Source: Armatimonadota bacterium
GTDB taxonomy: Bacteria > Armatimonadota > Fimbriimonadia > Fimbriimonadales > Fimbriimonadaceae
Assembly (NCBI GenBank): GCA_020161505.1
Contig: JAIUNY010000001.1
Coordinates: forward strand, 248,001 to 312,000
Reading direction: 5' to 3'
DNA length: 64,000 nucleotides
The position numbers and the translations under genes were made by a program. Within the stretch, counting starts at the first letter, position 1. Every line of letters starts with the position of its first letter. The notes below the pieces were generated by a model. It saw nothing but the letters and a program-made list of their open reading frames with translations. It searched no databases and was not told the DNA's origin. Below are positions 45,274-54,907 of this stretch, piece by piece.

Positions 45274-46783
45274 CCGGTGGGGCTGGGCGCGTCGCCTTTG
45301 GCCGATTTTGGCTTCGGTGGCGATGCTGGCCCTCGCGTTTCCGCCGTTTAATCTGGGGTTGCTTGTGTTCGTGGCTTTGGTGCCCTGGCTCGTGTCTTTG
45401 CGGGGGACGAGCGCAAAAGGGGCCGCGAAATCGGGTTACACATTCGGGCTGCTTTACTTCCTGGCTCAGATGTTTTGGATCGTGCCGTTCGTGCTCAAAT
45501 GGACGGGAAGCCTGGTTTCGGCAATGCTCCCTTGGGTGATTGCGAGCCTCATCGCCGGATTGTTCTATGCCCTCGCAGGCTGGCTGATCCACCGCGCGTT
45601 TTCACTGAAATGGGTCTGGGCGGTTCCTCTGGTGTGGACTGGGATCGAGGCGTTTCGAGCGTACGTGCCGGGTCTGGCGTTTCCTTGGGGGATCGTGGCT
45701 CTGCCGCTCGGGATCTTTCCGGGGATGGTTCAGCACGCCGCGCTCGGCACGATTTTCTTGGTGTCGGCGTGGGTGGTGCTGGCGAATCTCATCGTCATGG
45801 AGTTCTTCTTCCCTCGGGTGGGGGACGATGGCAAGCCGATCCCGCTGAACCCTCGCATCGTTCTGCGGTACTCGCTCACCTTCGTGGGGTTCTTTGTGTT
45901 TAGCGCGGTGAGGTTTGGCCTGCCGGTCGAGATCACGACGAAGACATTCACGCTTGGTCAGCCGGGGGTGGACATGGCGTTCCAAACTCCGGAGGAAGAA
46001 TCGCTGGCGCTCTACAACGCAACTCCGGTCCTGCTTGCCGGCGCGATGACGCAGCAGTCGGATTTGCTGATCTTGCCGGAGGGCTATGCTGGTCGGGTTG
46101 TGGCGATGCCACCGGAAACTCCCCTCACCACCGAGCCACCCGTACCGGTGATGATGGGCGGGCAGAGAACCGATGTCCTTGCCGAGGGGCAGCCGACCTA
46201 TCAGACAGCGTTTGTGTGGGATGGCAAGAAGTGGGAGTACGCGGACAAGACTCGGTTGGTCGTGTTTGGGGAGTATGTGCCGCTGCGGGATCAGCTGCCC
46301 ATCTTGCAGCAGTTCAATCTTCCGGCTGGTGATTTGACAGCGGCGAAAGAGCTCAAGACACCTCAGATCGGGGATTTCAAGGCGGGGCCGCTGATCTGTT
46401 TCGAGGGGATTTTCCCGGATTTGGCGGCGCATCATACGTCGCAAGGGGCGCAGGTTCTGATCCAGATGTCGATCGACGACTGGTACGAGGCCACTCCGGC
46501 GTGGGATCAATTGTGGATGTCGACGGTGTGGCGGTCGATTGAATCGGGCGTGCCGATCCTGCGAGTGGGGGCGAGGGGGAAGACTCTGGCGACGGATTTA
46601 CGCGGGCGCGTGCTCGGCGAAGCACCAGTTGGCCGCGCGGTCCCCATGCGGGTCGATGTCGGCTTGCCCAAGCGGAGCGACGCATTCGACGGTCGAATGG
46701 GGTTTGTCTATCTGACCTGGGCGATGTGTTTTGTCGTGGGAATGTGGCCTGCTATCATGAAGCTTCGGAAGAAGGGTGAATGA
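45248..46783 (+). CDS. lnt: apolipoprotein N-acyltransferase
   Basis: 511 aa from the ATG at 45248. About seven TM segments frame a periplasmic nitrilase domain. The catalytic triad is visible: Glu in LILPEGYAG, Lys in ADKTRLVVFGEYVP and Cys in LICFEGIFPDL. Lnt adds the third acyl chain to lipoproteins, as usual in diderm bacteria. The last membrane span follows the nitrilase domain, as in E. coli. Length is close to the norm. It overlaps the histidine phosphatase gene and the next gene (ATGA). Confidence 0.94.
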   Translation: MTTSESKPDRWGWARRLWPILASVAMLALAFPPFNLGLLVFVALVPWLVSLRGTSAKGAAKSGYTFGLLYFLAQMFWIVPFVLKWTGSLVSAMLPWVIASLIAGLFYALAGWLIHRAFSLKWVWAVPLVWTGIEAFRAYVPGLAFPWGIVALPLGIFPGMVQHAALGTIFLVSAWVVLANLIVMEFFFPRVGDDGKPIPLNPRIVLRYSLTFVGFFVFSAVRFGLPVEITTKTFTLGQPGVDMAFQTPEEESLALYNATPVLLAGAMTQQSDLLILPEGYAGRVVAMPPETPLTTEPPVPVMMGGQRTDVLAEGQPTYQTAFVWDGKKWEYADKTRLVVFGEYVPLRDQLPILQQFNLPAGDLTAAKELKTPQIGDFKAGPLICFEGIFPDLAAHHTSQGAQVLIQMSIDDWYEATPAWDQLWMSTVWRSIESGVPILRVGARGKTLATDLRGRVLGEAPVGRAVPMRVDVGLPKRSDAFDGRMGFVYLTWAMCFVVGMWPAIMKLRKKGE

Positions 46784-47481
46784 TGCCGTGGGCGATTCTC
46801 GGTGTAGGTTTTTCGATGGTGATGCCTCAGGCTCAGCTCAACGCTGAGTTGGAGGATATTTATCGGGAGCACGGGGATTCTTTCGTCGTGTATGGAGAGA
46901 TGAACTCGGACGCCCCTTTGCGGCAGCATGACCTTCGGAAGTTTGAAATCGTGGTCACAGACAAGCGGCCTGTCGTGGTTCGGTTGCCAGCGGGTCGCGG
47001 ATTTGTCGAATACTGGGACATAGGCGGTGAAGTCTTGAGGGTCGCGGGCTCTGAGTTTGACTGCACGACGCTCAGCCTGGAGCGTGCTCAGGACGACGTG
47101 TTTTCCCTTGTTTGCGAGCCCGAGTCCCTGACTTACCTCCTCTTGCTCACTTTGGCGAGAGAGCGGGCTGAGCTCCCCGACTCACTCTTCCGCGTTGGAG
47201 AGGGGGTCGGCCCCGAACGAGGAAGTCGCAACCATGTATGGGAACAACTCTCATCGAGGGCGGGGATGATCGGAGCTGTATCACTGCGAGAAGTCACCGC
47301 GCAAGATGTCGTGATTCGACCAGGGACGAGCATCTTAGAGGGCGCAACCGTCTATGCGGGGTTGTATTCTCGGCTTGGTCCCACAACTTGGGCGAGCAGG
47401 GAAACAGGGCATCTTCTGACCGATCCTCAATTGGCGTACATATGGCTCAATGAGCGAATCGAAAACCATCGGCGAGATTGA
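46780..47481 (+). CDS. hypothetical protein after lnt
   Basis: 233 aa with a short hydrophobic N-terminus (MMPWAILGVGFSMVMPQAQ) that may act as a signal or anchor. No family recognised. Its start overlaps the lnt stop in ATGA, so translation is coupled to lnt. Composition is mixed alpha/beta, with no Cys pair. A role in envelope or lipoprotein biology is only a guess from position. Confidence 0.55.
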   Translation: MMPWAILGVGFSMVMPQAQLNAELEDIYREHGDSFVVYGEMNSDAPLRQHDLRKFEIVVTDKRPVVVRLPAGRGFVEYWDIGGEVLRVAGSEFDCTTLSLERAQDDVFSLVCEPESLTYLLLLTLARERAELPDSLFRVGEGVGPERGSRNHVWEQLSSRAGMIGAVSLREVTAQDVVIRPGTSILEGATVYAGLYSRLGPTTWASRETGHLLTDPQLAYIWLNERIENHRRD

Positions 47482-47743
47482 CAGATAGCCGGTGCCGAAA
47501 GATCCGTGTGTTGTAATGCTCATCGCACAGGTTGTCTTCGCGGCACTCGCCCCTCCAAAGTAGGACCCCCGGGAACGGGGAGGGATGGTTCCTGGTATCC
47601 TCTACGCGGCAAAGGCCAGATGGACCGTTGACTACAGCCCGCTGAGGTGGGTTGCATTGAGCGGTTTCACCCGGCCCCGCCACCTGGAGCGTTCGAGAAA
47701 CACGGCGCACCTGGGATCCTAGAACGAGGCCAACACAGCACAC
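47482..47743 (+). promoter_or_regulatory. rpsO 5' leader region
   Basis: The 262-base gap contains short G/C-rich inverted segments (ACCCCCGGGAACGGGGA near 47566; GGTGGG and CACCC near 47654 and 47670). Bacterial rpsO leaders often carry an S15-binding fold; I cannot show one here. TTGACT at 47628 has no good -10 partner. Confidence 0.3.
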
Positions 47744-48025
47744 ATGCCACTCGATCCAACCAAGAAATCGGAAGTCATCAAGGAATACGCGACCAGCGAA
47801 GGGGATACCGGTTCCGCCGAAGTCCAAATCGCCGTCATGCACGCGCGGATCCAGCAAATCACCGAGCACCTGAAGACCAACAAGAAGGACTTCCACTCCC
47901 GACAGGGTCTGCTCAAGCTCGTGGGTAAGCGACGCCGACTGGAGGGCTATCTCCGAAACAAGGACATCGAGAAGTACCGCGAGCTCATCGCTCGCCTTGG
48001 CATCCGCGAAGTCCGGCCTCGCTAA
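47744..48025 (+). CDS. rpsO: ribosomal protein S15
   Basis: 93 aa, usual size 86-93. The body matches S15: [39 protein letters not shown] and [12 protein letters not shown]. It binds 16S rRNA and helps assemble the 30S platform. pnp follows 54 bases downstream, the usual order in bacteria, where the two are co-regulated. Confidence 0.97.
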   Translation: MPLDPTKKSEVIKEYATSEGDTGSAEVQIAVMHARIQQITEHLKTNKKDFHSRQGLLKLVGKRRRLEGYLRNKDIEKYRELIARLGIREVRPR

Positions 48026-48079
48026 CCTCGGGAACACACGGGCCCCTTGCCCGTCCCGAGAAAGTCTGAGGCAATAAAA

Positions 48080-50410
48080 ATGATTCACACACATACCTTC
48101 GAGGTGGGCGGTAAAGAGTTCCACCTCGAATCCGGTCGCGTGGCTAAGCAAGCCGGCGGCGCAGTCCTTCTTGGCATTGGCGACACCGTTATCCTGGGCA
48201 CCGCCACCATGTCGCGCAATGCGCGAGAAGGCATCGACTTTCTCCCTCTCGTCTGCGACTTCGAAGAGCGCAAGTACGCGATTGGCAAGATCCCGGGCGG
48301 CGTCATTAAGCGGGGTGGACGCCCGAGCCAAAAGGCGACGCTCGTCAGCCGACTGATCGACCGCCCCATTCGACCGCTCTTCCCGAAGGGTTGCCGGAAC
48401 GATATCCAGGTCATCACCATGCCTTTCAGCGTGGATTCAACGATGCCGCCGGACGTGCTCGCGGTCAACGCTGCGGGGGCTGCTCTTTCCGTCAGCGATG
48501 TTCCGTTCAACGGCCCGATCGGCTGCGTCCGAGTGGGCTTGATTGATGGCGAATTCGTGGTCTTCCCGACGAACGAAGAACTCAAGGTCTCCGATCTTGA
48601 CCTCATCGTTGCCGGTCACAAGGGCGCGATCTCGATGGTCGAAGCCGGTGCCAACGAAGTCAGCGAAGAGCTCATGGTGAAGGCACTTCTCTTCGCCCAC
48701 GAAAACATCAAGACGATCTGCGTCGAGTTCGAAAAGTTCGCGAAGATGGTCGGCAAGGGCAAGCGAGAGATCGTGGAAGACCTGGTCGACAAGAAGCTCG
48801 TCGAGAAGATCAAGAAGGACGAAGCGAAGCTGATCGCCGACAACCTGTTCGATGCCGACAAGGCCAAGCGCGAGAGCGCGATGGACGACTTGGTGAAGGA
48901 ACTCGTGGTCAAGTACAAGGAAAAGTGGGCCGACGATGCCGACGCCTTGAAGCAACTGGGCCAGATCGTGGACAAAGCGGTCAAGGACACTCTGCGCAAG
49001 TTCATCATCGAAGAAGGCAAGCGACCGGACGGTCGAAAGCCGAACGAGATTCGTCCTCTGGAAGCTATTGCTGGTCTGCTTCCTCGCGTCCACGGCTCGG
49101 GTCTGTTCACTCGTGGACAGACGCAGGTCATGACGGTTTGCACCCTCGGAATGCCGAAGGATGCCCAATACGCCGACATCATGGATCAGCTGGACGAGAG
49201 CGAGCAAAACAAGCGCTACATGCACTTCTACAACTTCCCGCCGTACTCGGTGGGTGAGGTTCGCATGCTTCGCGGCGCAGGACGACGCGAAGTCGGCCAC
49301 GGCGCCCTTGCTGAGCGCGCTCTGGAGCCGGTGATCCCCCTGGACAACCCGGACTTCCCGTACACGGTGCACCTCATCAGCGACGTTCTGGAAAGCAACG
49401 GTTCCACCTCCATGGCGTCCGTCTGCGGTTCGACTCTGGCTCTGATGGATGCAGGCATCCCAATCAAGGCTCCGGTCGCAGGAATTGCGATGGGCTTGAT
49501 GAGCGACGGCAAGAACTTCGTGGTTCTCACCGACATCCAAGGCGTCGAAGACTTCTCCGGCGACATGGACTTCAAGGTCGCAGGAACCCGAGAAGGCATC
49601 ACCGCTCTGCAGCTCGATACCAAGCTCGATGGCATTCCGGAAAAGGTTCTGAAGGAAGCCCTTGAGCAAGCTCAAGAAGCTCGATTCAAGCTGCTGGACG
49701 TGATTGAGGAAGAGATTCCGCGACCGCGACCGGAACTGGCTCCGTCGGCTCCGCGGATCCAAACCATCATGATCAACCCCGAGAAGATCGGGGCGCTCAT
49801 CGGCCCGGGCGGCGCAAACATCCGCAAGATTGTCGAGATGTCGCAGTGCGAAGTCGATGTTCAGCAAGATGGCCGCGTGCTCATCGCCAGCAAGAGTGGC
49901 GACAACGCCAAGATTGCGATCGACATGATCAAGTCCTTGACCGCAGAGCTGGAAGTTGGCTTCGAGTTCGAGGGCAAGGTCACTCGATTGATGGGTCGTG
50001 GCGCGATGGTCACCATGCCGAACGGCAAGGATGGCATGGTGCCGGTCGATCAACTCACCCACGCTCGAATCGGGCGACCGGATGATGTGGTCAGCGAAGG
50101 CGACACGCTGCGCGTTCGCGTGAAGGAAGTCGACGGCATGGGCCGCGTGAACCTCACCGCACTGGATCTGAACCCGAACAATGAGCGACTGAACGATCCG
50201 AATCCTCCGGTCAGCGAGCGCCCGGCCTTCCGAGGCGGCGATCGAGGTGATCGCGGCGGACGAGATCGCGGCGGTCGCGACGGACGCGGCGGCGGTCGAG
50301 ACCGAGATGGTCGCGGCGGACGTGGTGGTTTCGGGAGCCGAGACGACCGTCCTCGCGAGGGTGACGGCGGCGGCGAAGGCGGCGGCACTCGCTTCCGCAA
50401 GCGCGACTAA
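48080..50410 (+). CDS. pnp: polynucleotide phosphorylase with RGG-rich tail
   Basis: 776 aa from the ATG at 48080; GAGG precedes it, and the longer frame from 48047 is not needed. Two RNase PH domains (KRGGRPSQKATLVSRLIDRPIRPLFP and GLFTRGQTQVMTVCTLG, with MASVCGSTLALMDAG) flank a helical linker; KH (PEKIGALIGPGGANIRKI) and S1 domains follow. It phosphorolyses RNA 3'-5'. The last 50 residues are Gly/Arg/Asp-rich, longer than in most PNPases and similar to the S1 tail. A terminator follows at 50432. Confidence 0.97.
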   Translation: MIHTHTFEVGGKEFHLESGRVAKQAGGAVLLGIGDTVILGTATMSRNAREGIDFLPLVCDFEERKYAIGKIPGGVIKRGGRPSQKATLVSRLIDRPIRPLFPKGCRNDIQVITMPFSVDSTMPPDVLAVNAAGAALSVSDVPFNGPIGCVRVGLIDGEFVVFPTNEELKVSDLDLIVAGHKGAISMVEAGANEVSEELMVKALLFAHENIKTICVEFEKFAKMVGKGKREIVEDLVDKKLVEKIKKDEAKLIADNLFDADKAKRESAMDDLVKELVVKYKEKWADDADALKQLGQIVDKAVKDTLRKFIIEEGKRPDGRKPNEIRPLEAIAGLLPRVHGSGLFTRGQTQVMTVCTLGMPKDAQYADIMDQLDESEQNKRYMHFYNFPPYSVGEVRMLRGAGRREVGHGALAERALEPVIPLDNPDFPYTVHLISDVLESNGSTSMASVCGSTLALMDAGIPIKAPVAGIAMGLMSDGKNFVVLTDIQGVEDFSGDMDFKVAGTREGITALQLDTKLDGIPEKVLKEALEQAQEARFKLLDVIEEEIPRPRPELAPSAPRIQTIMINPEKIGALIGPGGANIRKIVEMSQCEVDVQQDGRVLIASKSGDNAKIAIDMIKSLTAELEVGFEFEGKVTRLMGRGAMVTMPNGKDGMVPVDQLTHARIGRPDDVVSEGDTLRVRVKEVDGMGRVNLTALDLNPNNERLNDPNPPVSERPAFRGGDRGDRGGRDRGGRDGRGGGRDRDGRGGRGGFGSRDDRPREGDGGGEGGGTRFRKRD

Positions 50411-50431
50411 TCCTCGCGACTCCGCCCAACG

Positions 50432-50466
50432 GGGCTCCGGCGAATCGCTCGCCGGAGCCCTTTTTT
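50432..50466 (+). terminator. rho-independent terminator of pnp
   Basis: A 12-bp stem GGGCTCCGGCGA with TCGCCGGAGCCC, 5-base loop, then TTTTTT. Confidence 0.93.
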
Positions 50467-50578
50467 CATGCCGGGCACCTTGGGCAAGGCGCAGAATCGC
50501 CGATCATCCTGATAGAATCAACAGGGAAACGATTCTCAGCTCATGCCCACGCCTTTTCGCCCCAAGGAACAACGCTGA

Positions 50579-51085
50579 ATGCCGAAGGTGGTGCTTTCGT
50601 GGGGTCTCAATTTGGGGGATCGGCAGCAGACGCTGAACCGGATGTCCGCCGCCCTGCGCATCTTGTTGCACGATGTCCGGGCAAGTTCGGTGTATGCCAA
50701 CGAGCCAATGTATCTGCCGGATCAGCCGGACTATTGGAATGGGATCATTTTAGGCACCACCACGCTCGGTCCGTTTGCCCTGCTCCGTCAGGTCAAAGCG
50801 ATCGAGCAGGCGCTTGGTCGAATCGCGCGAGAGCGCAATGGCCCCCGGGAGATTGATCTGGATATCGTGGCGTACGGATCGCTGATTTTGGAGTCGGAAC
50901 ACCTCCAGTTGCCTCATGTGAGCGTCCTTGAGCGTAGGTTTGTATGTGAGCCGTGGTTGGAAGTGGATCCGGAGGCCGTCTACCTCGGTCGGATTCCCGG
51001 ATCTCAGGTTCGAATTTCGGAGTACCTGCCAACGCTCACCGATTATCGACTGGTGAAGGTGGAAAATGCCGCAGTTCTCTTTTAG
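50579..51085 (+). CDS. folK: HPPK: 6-hydroxymethyl-7,8-dihydropterin pyrophosphokinase
   Basis: 168 aa. It keeps the family order: LSWGLNLGDRQQTL, SSVYANEPM, VKAIEQALGRIARERNGPREIDLDIVAYG (usual motif RWGPRxxDLDILLYG) and LPHVSVLERRFV. It adds pyrophosphate to the pterin precursor of folate. TAGAAT at about 50513 may be its -10 box. It overlaps the following GspF gene by 20 bases, an unusual pairing of metabolism with secretion. Confidence 0.93.
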   Translation: MPKVVLSWGLNLGDRQQTLNRMSAALRILLHDVRASSVYANEPMYLPDQPDYWNGIILGTTTLGPFALLRQVKAIEQALGRIARERNGPREIDLDIVAYGSLILESEHLQLPHVSVLERRFVCEPWLEVDPEAVYLGRIPGSQVRISEYLPTLTDYRLVKVENAAVLF

Positions 51086-52430
51086 AGCGTTCGACGGGCA
51101 AGGCAAAGATCAGGCTGGCTCGATTGATGCCGCCAGCGCAAACGATGCGGTGCGGCAGTTGGCCGCGCGTGGATTGTTCGTGCAGAACATCGAAGCCGGA
51201 CCAACCCCATCATCAACTGTTTCGACTCCTTCTCGCTCGGCGGTTCAGCCATCGACGCAGCCGGTGAGCCATCCAAGATCTTCGGGGATCACCACGACCA
51301 CTCCTCCGACCATCAACCGCGTGAGTCCCGGTAGCCCGTCCAAGCCGACGACCCCAAGGCTTCCCGTGAAGACCGCGATTCTGAAAGATCACGAGCTTTA
51401 TTTGCTGATGGCGCAGTTTTCGAACCTGTTTCGCGGGGGCATCACGCCGGTCGAGGCGTGCCAGACCCTCGCTCAGAGACAGTCATTCACGCCGGCCCTC
51501 CGCGCGGCTCTCACCGAGATGTCTCGCAGATGCGCAGCGGGAGACAGCCTGGCCGATGCGATGGAAGTGTTCGTGGAAATGTTCCCGCCGGGCACGGTCG
51601 GAGCGGTGCGAGCGGGAGAAACCGGCGGCTATCTGTGGCAAGCCTGCGAGTACGTTTCGGCCCAAACCCAAGCGACCTGGAAGCTCCGGCGGATGAACAA
51701 TTGGGTGAGCCTCGCGTTTTGGTCTACTCTGATGATGTTCCCGATCGTGGGGATCATGCAATCCGGGTTCAAGGGACTCTTCGCTCCTCTCGCGGGCACA
51801 GCCGCTCCGGATGATGGCGCGCGGCTTTATTTAGAGGGGCTGCGGGGCGGACTATTCGGCCTCTTCGGATTCCTCACTCTGTCGGTGTTGATTGTCTGGA
51901 TCTTCGGGCCCAAGTTCTTTGGACGCCGTCGCTATCTGCCGCTGCGCCACAAGCTCGGCGCGACGATGCCGGTGGTTGGCCGGCGGGCAAAGCTGGAGAA
52001 TGCCCGGGCGCTGAGCTACCATCTGGGGCGGCTGCAGGAAGCTGGGCTCTCCCCTTACCGATCCTGGAAACTCGCCTCGGAGGCGGTGCCGAATCTGACT
52101 TTTTCGAATCGGATGAAGGAAGCGGGAACTCCGATGACGGAATCGAGCAAGCTATCCGCCGCGATGCGGACGTCGGAAATCCTGCCGGGAGAGTACGCCG
52201 ACCTGGTGCAAACCGGCGAAATGACCGGAACCGTTCCGCAGGCCATGGCTCAGGTAATGTCGCTGGCCGAGCAGGATCAGGCGCATGCGGAGACCGCGAT
52301 CAAGATCAAGGCGTGGATCTGGGTGGCGATTCTGGTGGTCGGGGTGGGAGGCATTGCCTTCGCTCTCTTCTACCGAGGGTTTTATGAAGAAGCGTTCAAG
52401 GCGATTTTCGCCGGAACCGGGATGGAGTAA
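51066..52430 (+). CDS. GspF/PilC-type inner-membrane protein 1
   Basis: 454 aa. It opens PQFSFRAFDGQGKDQAG, the N-terminal module of PilC/GspF, followed by a Ser/Pro/Thr-rich linker (about 45-100) and two T2SSF domains with TM segments near 225, 275 and 440. These proteins form the inner-membrane platform of type IV pili or type II secretion. The linker is unusual. It overlaps the second copy (ATGA), so both are made together. Confidence 0.92.
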   Translation: MPQFSFRAFDGQGKDQAGSIDAASANDAVRQLAARGLFVQNIEAGPTPSSTVSTPSRSAVQPSTQPVSHPRSSGITTTTPPTINRVSPGSPSKPTTPRLPVKTAILKDHELYLLMAQFSNLFRGGITPVEACQTLAQRQSFTPALRAALTEMSRRCAAGDSLADAMEVFVEMFPPGTVGAVRAGETGGYLWQACEYVSAQTQATWKLRRMNNWVSLAFWSTLMMFPIVGIMQSGFKGLFAPLAGTAAPDDGARLYLEGLRGGLFGLFGFLTLSVLIVWIFGPKFFGRRRYLPLRHKLGATMPVVGRRAKLENARALSYHLGRLQEAGLSPYRSWKLASEAVPNLTFSNRMKEAGTPMTESSKLSAAMRTSEILPGEYADLVQTGEMTGTVPQAMAQVMSLAEQDQAHAETAIKIKAWIWVAILVVGVGGIAFALFYRGFYEEAFKAIFAGTGME

Positions 52431-53704
52431 TGCCGAGTTATCAGTTTCAAGCAGTTGACCAACAAGGACACACGCAGAGCGGGCTGATGTTCGGCGCGAC
52501 ATTTGAGGCGGTGAATCAACAGCTTTCGGAGAAAGGATGGACGGTTCAATCCCTCAGCCTGGCCTCCGCTGGCGTCCACGATCCTCTGGCGGCGGCTCCT
52601 AGTCGACCAGGGGCGACGCCTGAGACGGCGCGGACTGCCTACTCCCAGCCCGGAGAGGCCCCTCCTCTGGGCCCTCGGAGCCGAGTGATCACAGATGTCG
52701 TTGGTCCGCTCGTTGGCGGCGTGGCTCTGACCCACCTCAACTTCTTCTTCCGTCAGTTAGGGGCAATGCTGCACGCCGGGATCGATCCTCGCCAGGCGCT
52801 GGATACGCTCTCTCAGCAAGCGGGGAGCCCCAAGTTACGCTCCATTCTGCGGGAGACGATGGCTCATGTCGAGGCAGGTCGCCCGATGAGCGCAGGGTTC
52901 CAGAGGTATCCGGAAGTCTTCAGCCCAATCATGATGGGAATGGTTCGAGCCGGGGAAGAGGGTGGTTTTCTGAGCGATCAGTGCACGAGACTGGCTCACT
53001 ATATTCAGACAGACATCGAACTGCGCAATTTGATTCGTCGGGAGACTTTTTATCCGAAACTGGTGCTCGGCGCCTCGGTGATCATCATCATCGGGACGAA
53101 CCTGCTCATCAATTTCTTGAAGCCAGGAGCCAAAGGCCTCGATGCTCCGGTGATCATCTGGATCATCGTGGCGATTCTTGCGATTTGCGCCTTCCTGTTT
53201 TCTCGTCTGTTGCTGCGTCAGCCAGCGATCAAACGGCCCTGGGATGAAATCATTGTCGCCTTGCCCTGGATCGGCAGCATGGTTCACGGGTTTGCGATGG
53301 CCAAGTTTGGGCGTGCCTTCGGAGCGATGCAGGAGGCAGGATTGCCTCTGAGCAGAGCCGTGAACTTGGCGGCGGACGCCTGCGGCAACGAAGCGGTTCG
53401 GGCGAAGATCTACCCCATCGTGCCACGTATGGATAGCGGCGAGGGCATCCATCACATGTTCCGGGAGACGAGAGCGTTTAGCCCCGTGGTTCTCGATATG
53501 GTGCAGGCCGGAGAGATGACGGGGAACATCAACGAAATGCTCGTAAAGGTAAGCGAGTACTACGAGGACGAGGGCAAGACGCGGGCTCGACAGGCAGCGA
53601 TGATTCTCGGCGCGGCCACTCTGATGCTGGTCGGTGCTTACGTGGCCTACATCGTGATTTCGTTCTACATGGGATACGCGGCGGATCGAACGCAGGGAAT
53701 CTGA
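52430..53704 (+). CDS. GspF/PilC-type inner-membrane protein 2
   Basis: 424 aa. It opens PSYQFQAVDQQGHTQSG, with the same linker plan as the first copy, then a T2SSF domain (LTHLNFFFRQLGAMLHAGID, ALDTLSQQAG, MGMVRAGEEGGFL) and TM segments near 205-222, 235-255 and 400-420. It is a diverged tandem paralogue of the previous gene; the two may form a hetero-oligomer. No assembly ATPase or prepilin peptidase gene is in the window. Confidence 0.92.
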   Translation: MPSYQFQAVDQQGHTQSGLMFGATFEAVNQQLSEKGWTVQSLSLASAGVHDPLAAAPSRPGATPETARTAYSQPGEAPPLGPRSRVITDVVGPLVGGVALTHLNFFFRQLGAMLHAGIDPRQALDTLSQQAGSPKLRSILRETMAHVEAGRPMSAGFQRYPEVFSPIMMGMVRAGEEGGFLSDQCTRLAHYIQTDIELRNLIRRETFYPKLVLGASVIIIIGTNLLINFLKPGAKGLDAPVIIWIIVAILAICAFLFSRLLLRQPAIKRPWDEIIVALPWIGSMVHGFAMAKFGRAFGAMQEAGLPLSRAVNLAADACGNEAVRAKIYPIVPRMDSGEGIHHMFRETRAFSPVVLDMVQAGEMTGNINEMLVKVSEYYEDEGKTRARQAAMILGAATLMLVGAYVAYIVISFYMGYAADRTQGI

Positions 53705-53709
53705 GCGGA

Positions 53710-54849
53710 TTGAAGAATCACTACGAAGTCCTGGGGGTGGCCAGCGAGGCAACCGATCAGCAGATTAAGTCGGCCTATCGCCAGCTCGCCCGTCAGTTTC
53801 ACCCCGATGTCAACGCAGCGCCGGGCGCGCAGGAGAAGTTTCTGGCGATCAAAGAGAGCTACGAAACGCTCACCGATCCAGAGAAGCGTCGACGACACGA
53901 CCAGGCTCTGAATCTTCATGGTCATCTTCGACGAAAAGCCGAGGAGGAGGACGAGGCCGAGCTCCGCGCTGCACGGGCGAGGGCCAAGGCACGAGCCGAA
54001 GAGGAGAAACGGCAGGCAGAGACAGAGGCCAAGGCCAAATGGCAAGAGCACCGCGCTCGACTGCATCGTTTGGAGAGGTTGCTCGCCCAAAGACGTCTCG
54101 CCGAAGCGGAGGCCGAGGCGAGAGCGATTCTCGAGGTGGATCCTCGGGAGGCGAAAGCCCATGCCGCCATGGGCGATCTTGCCCGGTTCAAGGGCCTTTA
54201 TACAGAGGCAGCCAAGCACTATGCTTACGCCGCCCAGTTTGATGCCGCCAACGACCAATATCAGCGGAGCCATGAGGAGATGCTTCGCGCGGCTCAGAAG
54301 GCTCCTCTCGAGGAGATTGCGCGGGATCCGGGCGAGCGACATCCCGGGGCGTTTTTGGTCGGAGTGTTCGTCCTCATCGTGGCGGCGGTTTACACGGCAC
54401 TCGCAAAAGAGAATCCGCTTACCCCTCAAGTTGCGCCGATCAGCACCTGGACATTGGGTCAGTGGGCGATGTTTCTGTTTGGAGGAATCACGCTGGGGGC
54501 CACGCTTTCAGCGAGTGATCTCCTCGACAGCCCAGATTTAGGCGGGGGTGCCGTGGGCAATCGGATCAACCCTGGACTAGCTCTCTCGTTTGTTGGGGTG
54601 GTGTTTTTCTGGCTGGCCCTGGCCCTCTATCTGCTCGTGGGATTCACTCAGCGGGCGTTTAATGCCAGTCTGAGCAGGTTCTTGGGATTTGTCGCGTTTG
54701 CGGCGGTGGCATTTGCTCTGGCGAGGGCTGGCGTGAGTGTGACGGCGGCGACACAGACACTTCTGTGGAGCGGAAACGTGATCATCATTGGAACCATGAC
54801 CGGGTGGTTTGTCGCGGACGTGGTTCGGCGGAGTTTGCGGGCAGGTTAA
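53710..54849 (+). CDS. membrane DnaJ-domain protein
   Basis: 379 aa from a TTG start at 53710. The J domain (residues 1-65) has HPD intact in ARQFHPDVN; it stimulates Hsp70 ATPase. A charged coiled-coil (about 70-125), TPR-like helices (about 125-190) and four TM segments (about 215-375) follow. This layout is uncommon. Lying 5 bases after the GspF pair, it may recruit DnaK to the pilus or secretion platform. Confidence 0.85.
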   Translation: MKNHYEVLGVASEATDQQIKSAYRQLARQFHPDVNAAPGAQEKFLAIKESYETLTDPEKRRRHDQALNLHGHLRRKAEEEDEAELRAARARAKARAEEEKRQAETEAKAKWQEHRARLHRLERLLAQRRLAEAEAEARAILEVDPREAKAHAAMGDLARFKGLYTEAAKHYAYAAQFDAANDQYQRSHEEMLRAAQKAPLEEIARDPGERHPGAFLVGVFVLIVAAVYTALAKENPLTPQVAPISTWTLGQWAMFLFGGITLGATLSASDLLDSPDLGGGAVGNRINPGLALSFVGVVFFWLALALYLLVGFTQRAFNASLSRFLGFVAFAAVAFALARAGVSVTAATQTLLWSGNVIIIGTMTGWFVADVVRRSLRAG

Positions 54850-54857
54850 CGCGCAAA

Positions 54858-54886
54858 CAGCCGCCGAGAGGTCATCTCGGCGGCTG
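54858..54886. terminator. bidirectional terminator
   Basis: CAGCCGCCGAGA pairs with TCTCGGCGGCTG around a 5-base loop, between the DnaJ gene and the convergent minor-pilin operon. Confidence 0.75.
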
Positions 54887-54907
54887 ATTCGCTTGGACAA
54901 TTTCTGG

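Noticed and set aside
48437-50062. 541-codon open frame on the minus strand
   Set aside because: Antisense shadow of pnp in high-GC DNA; no domain and no ribosome site.
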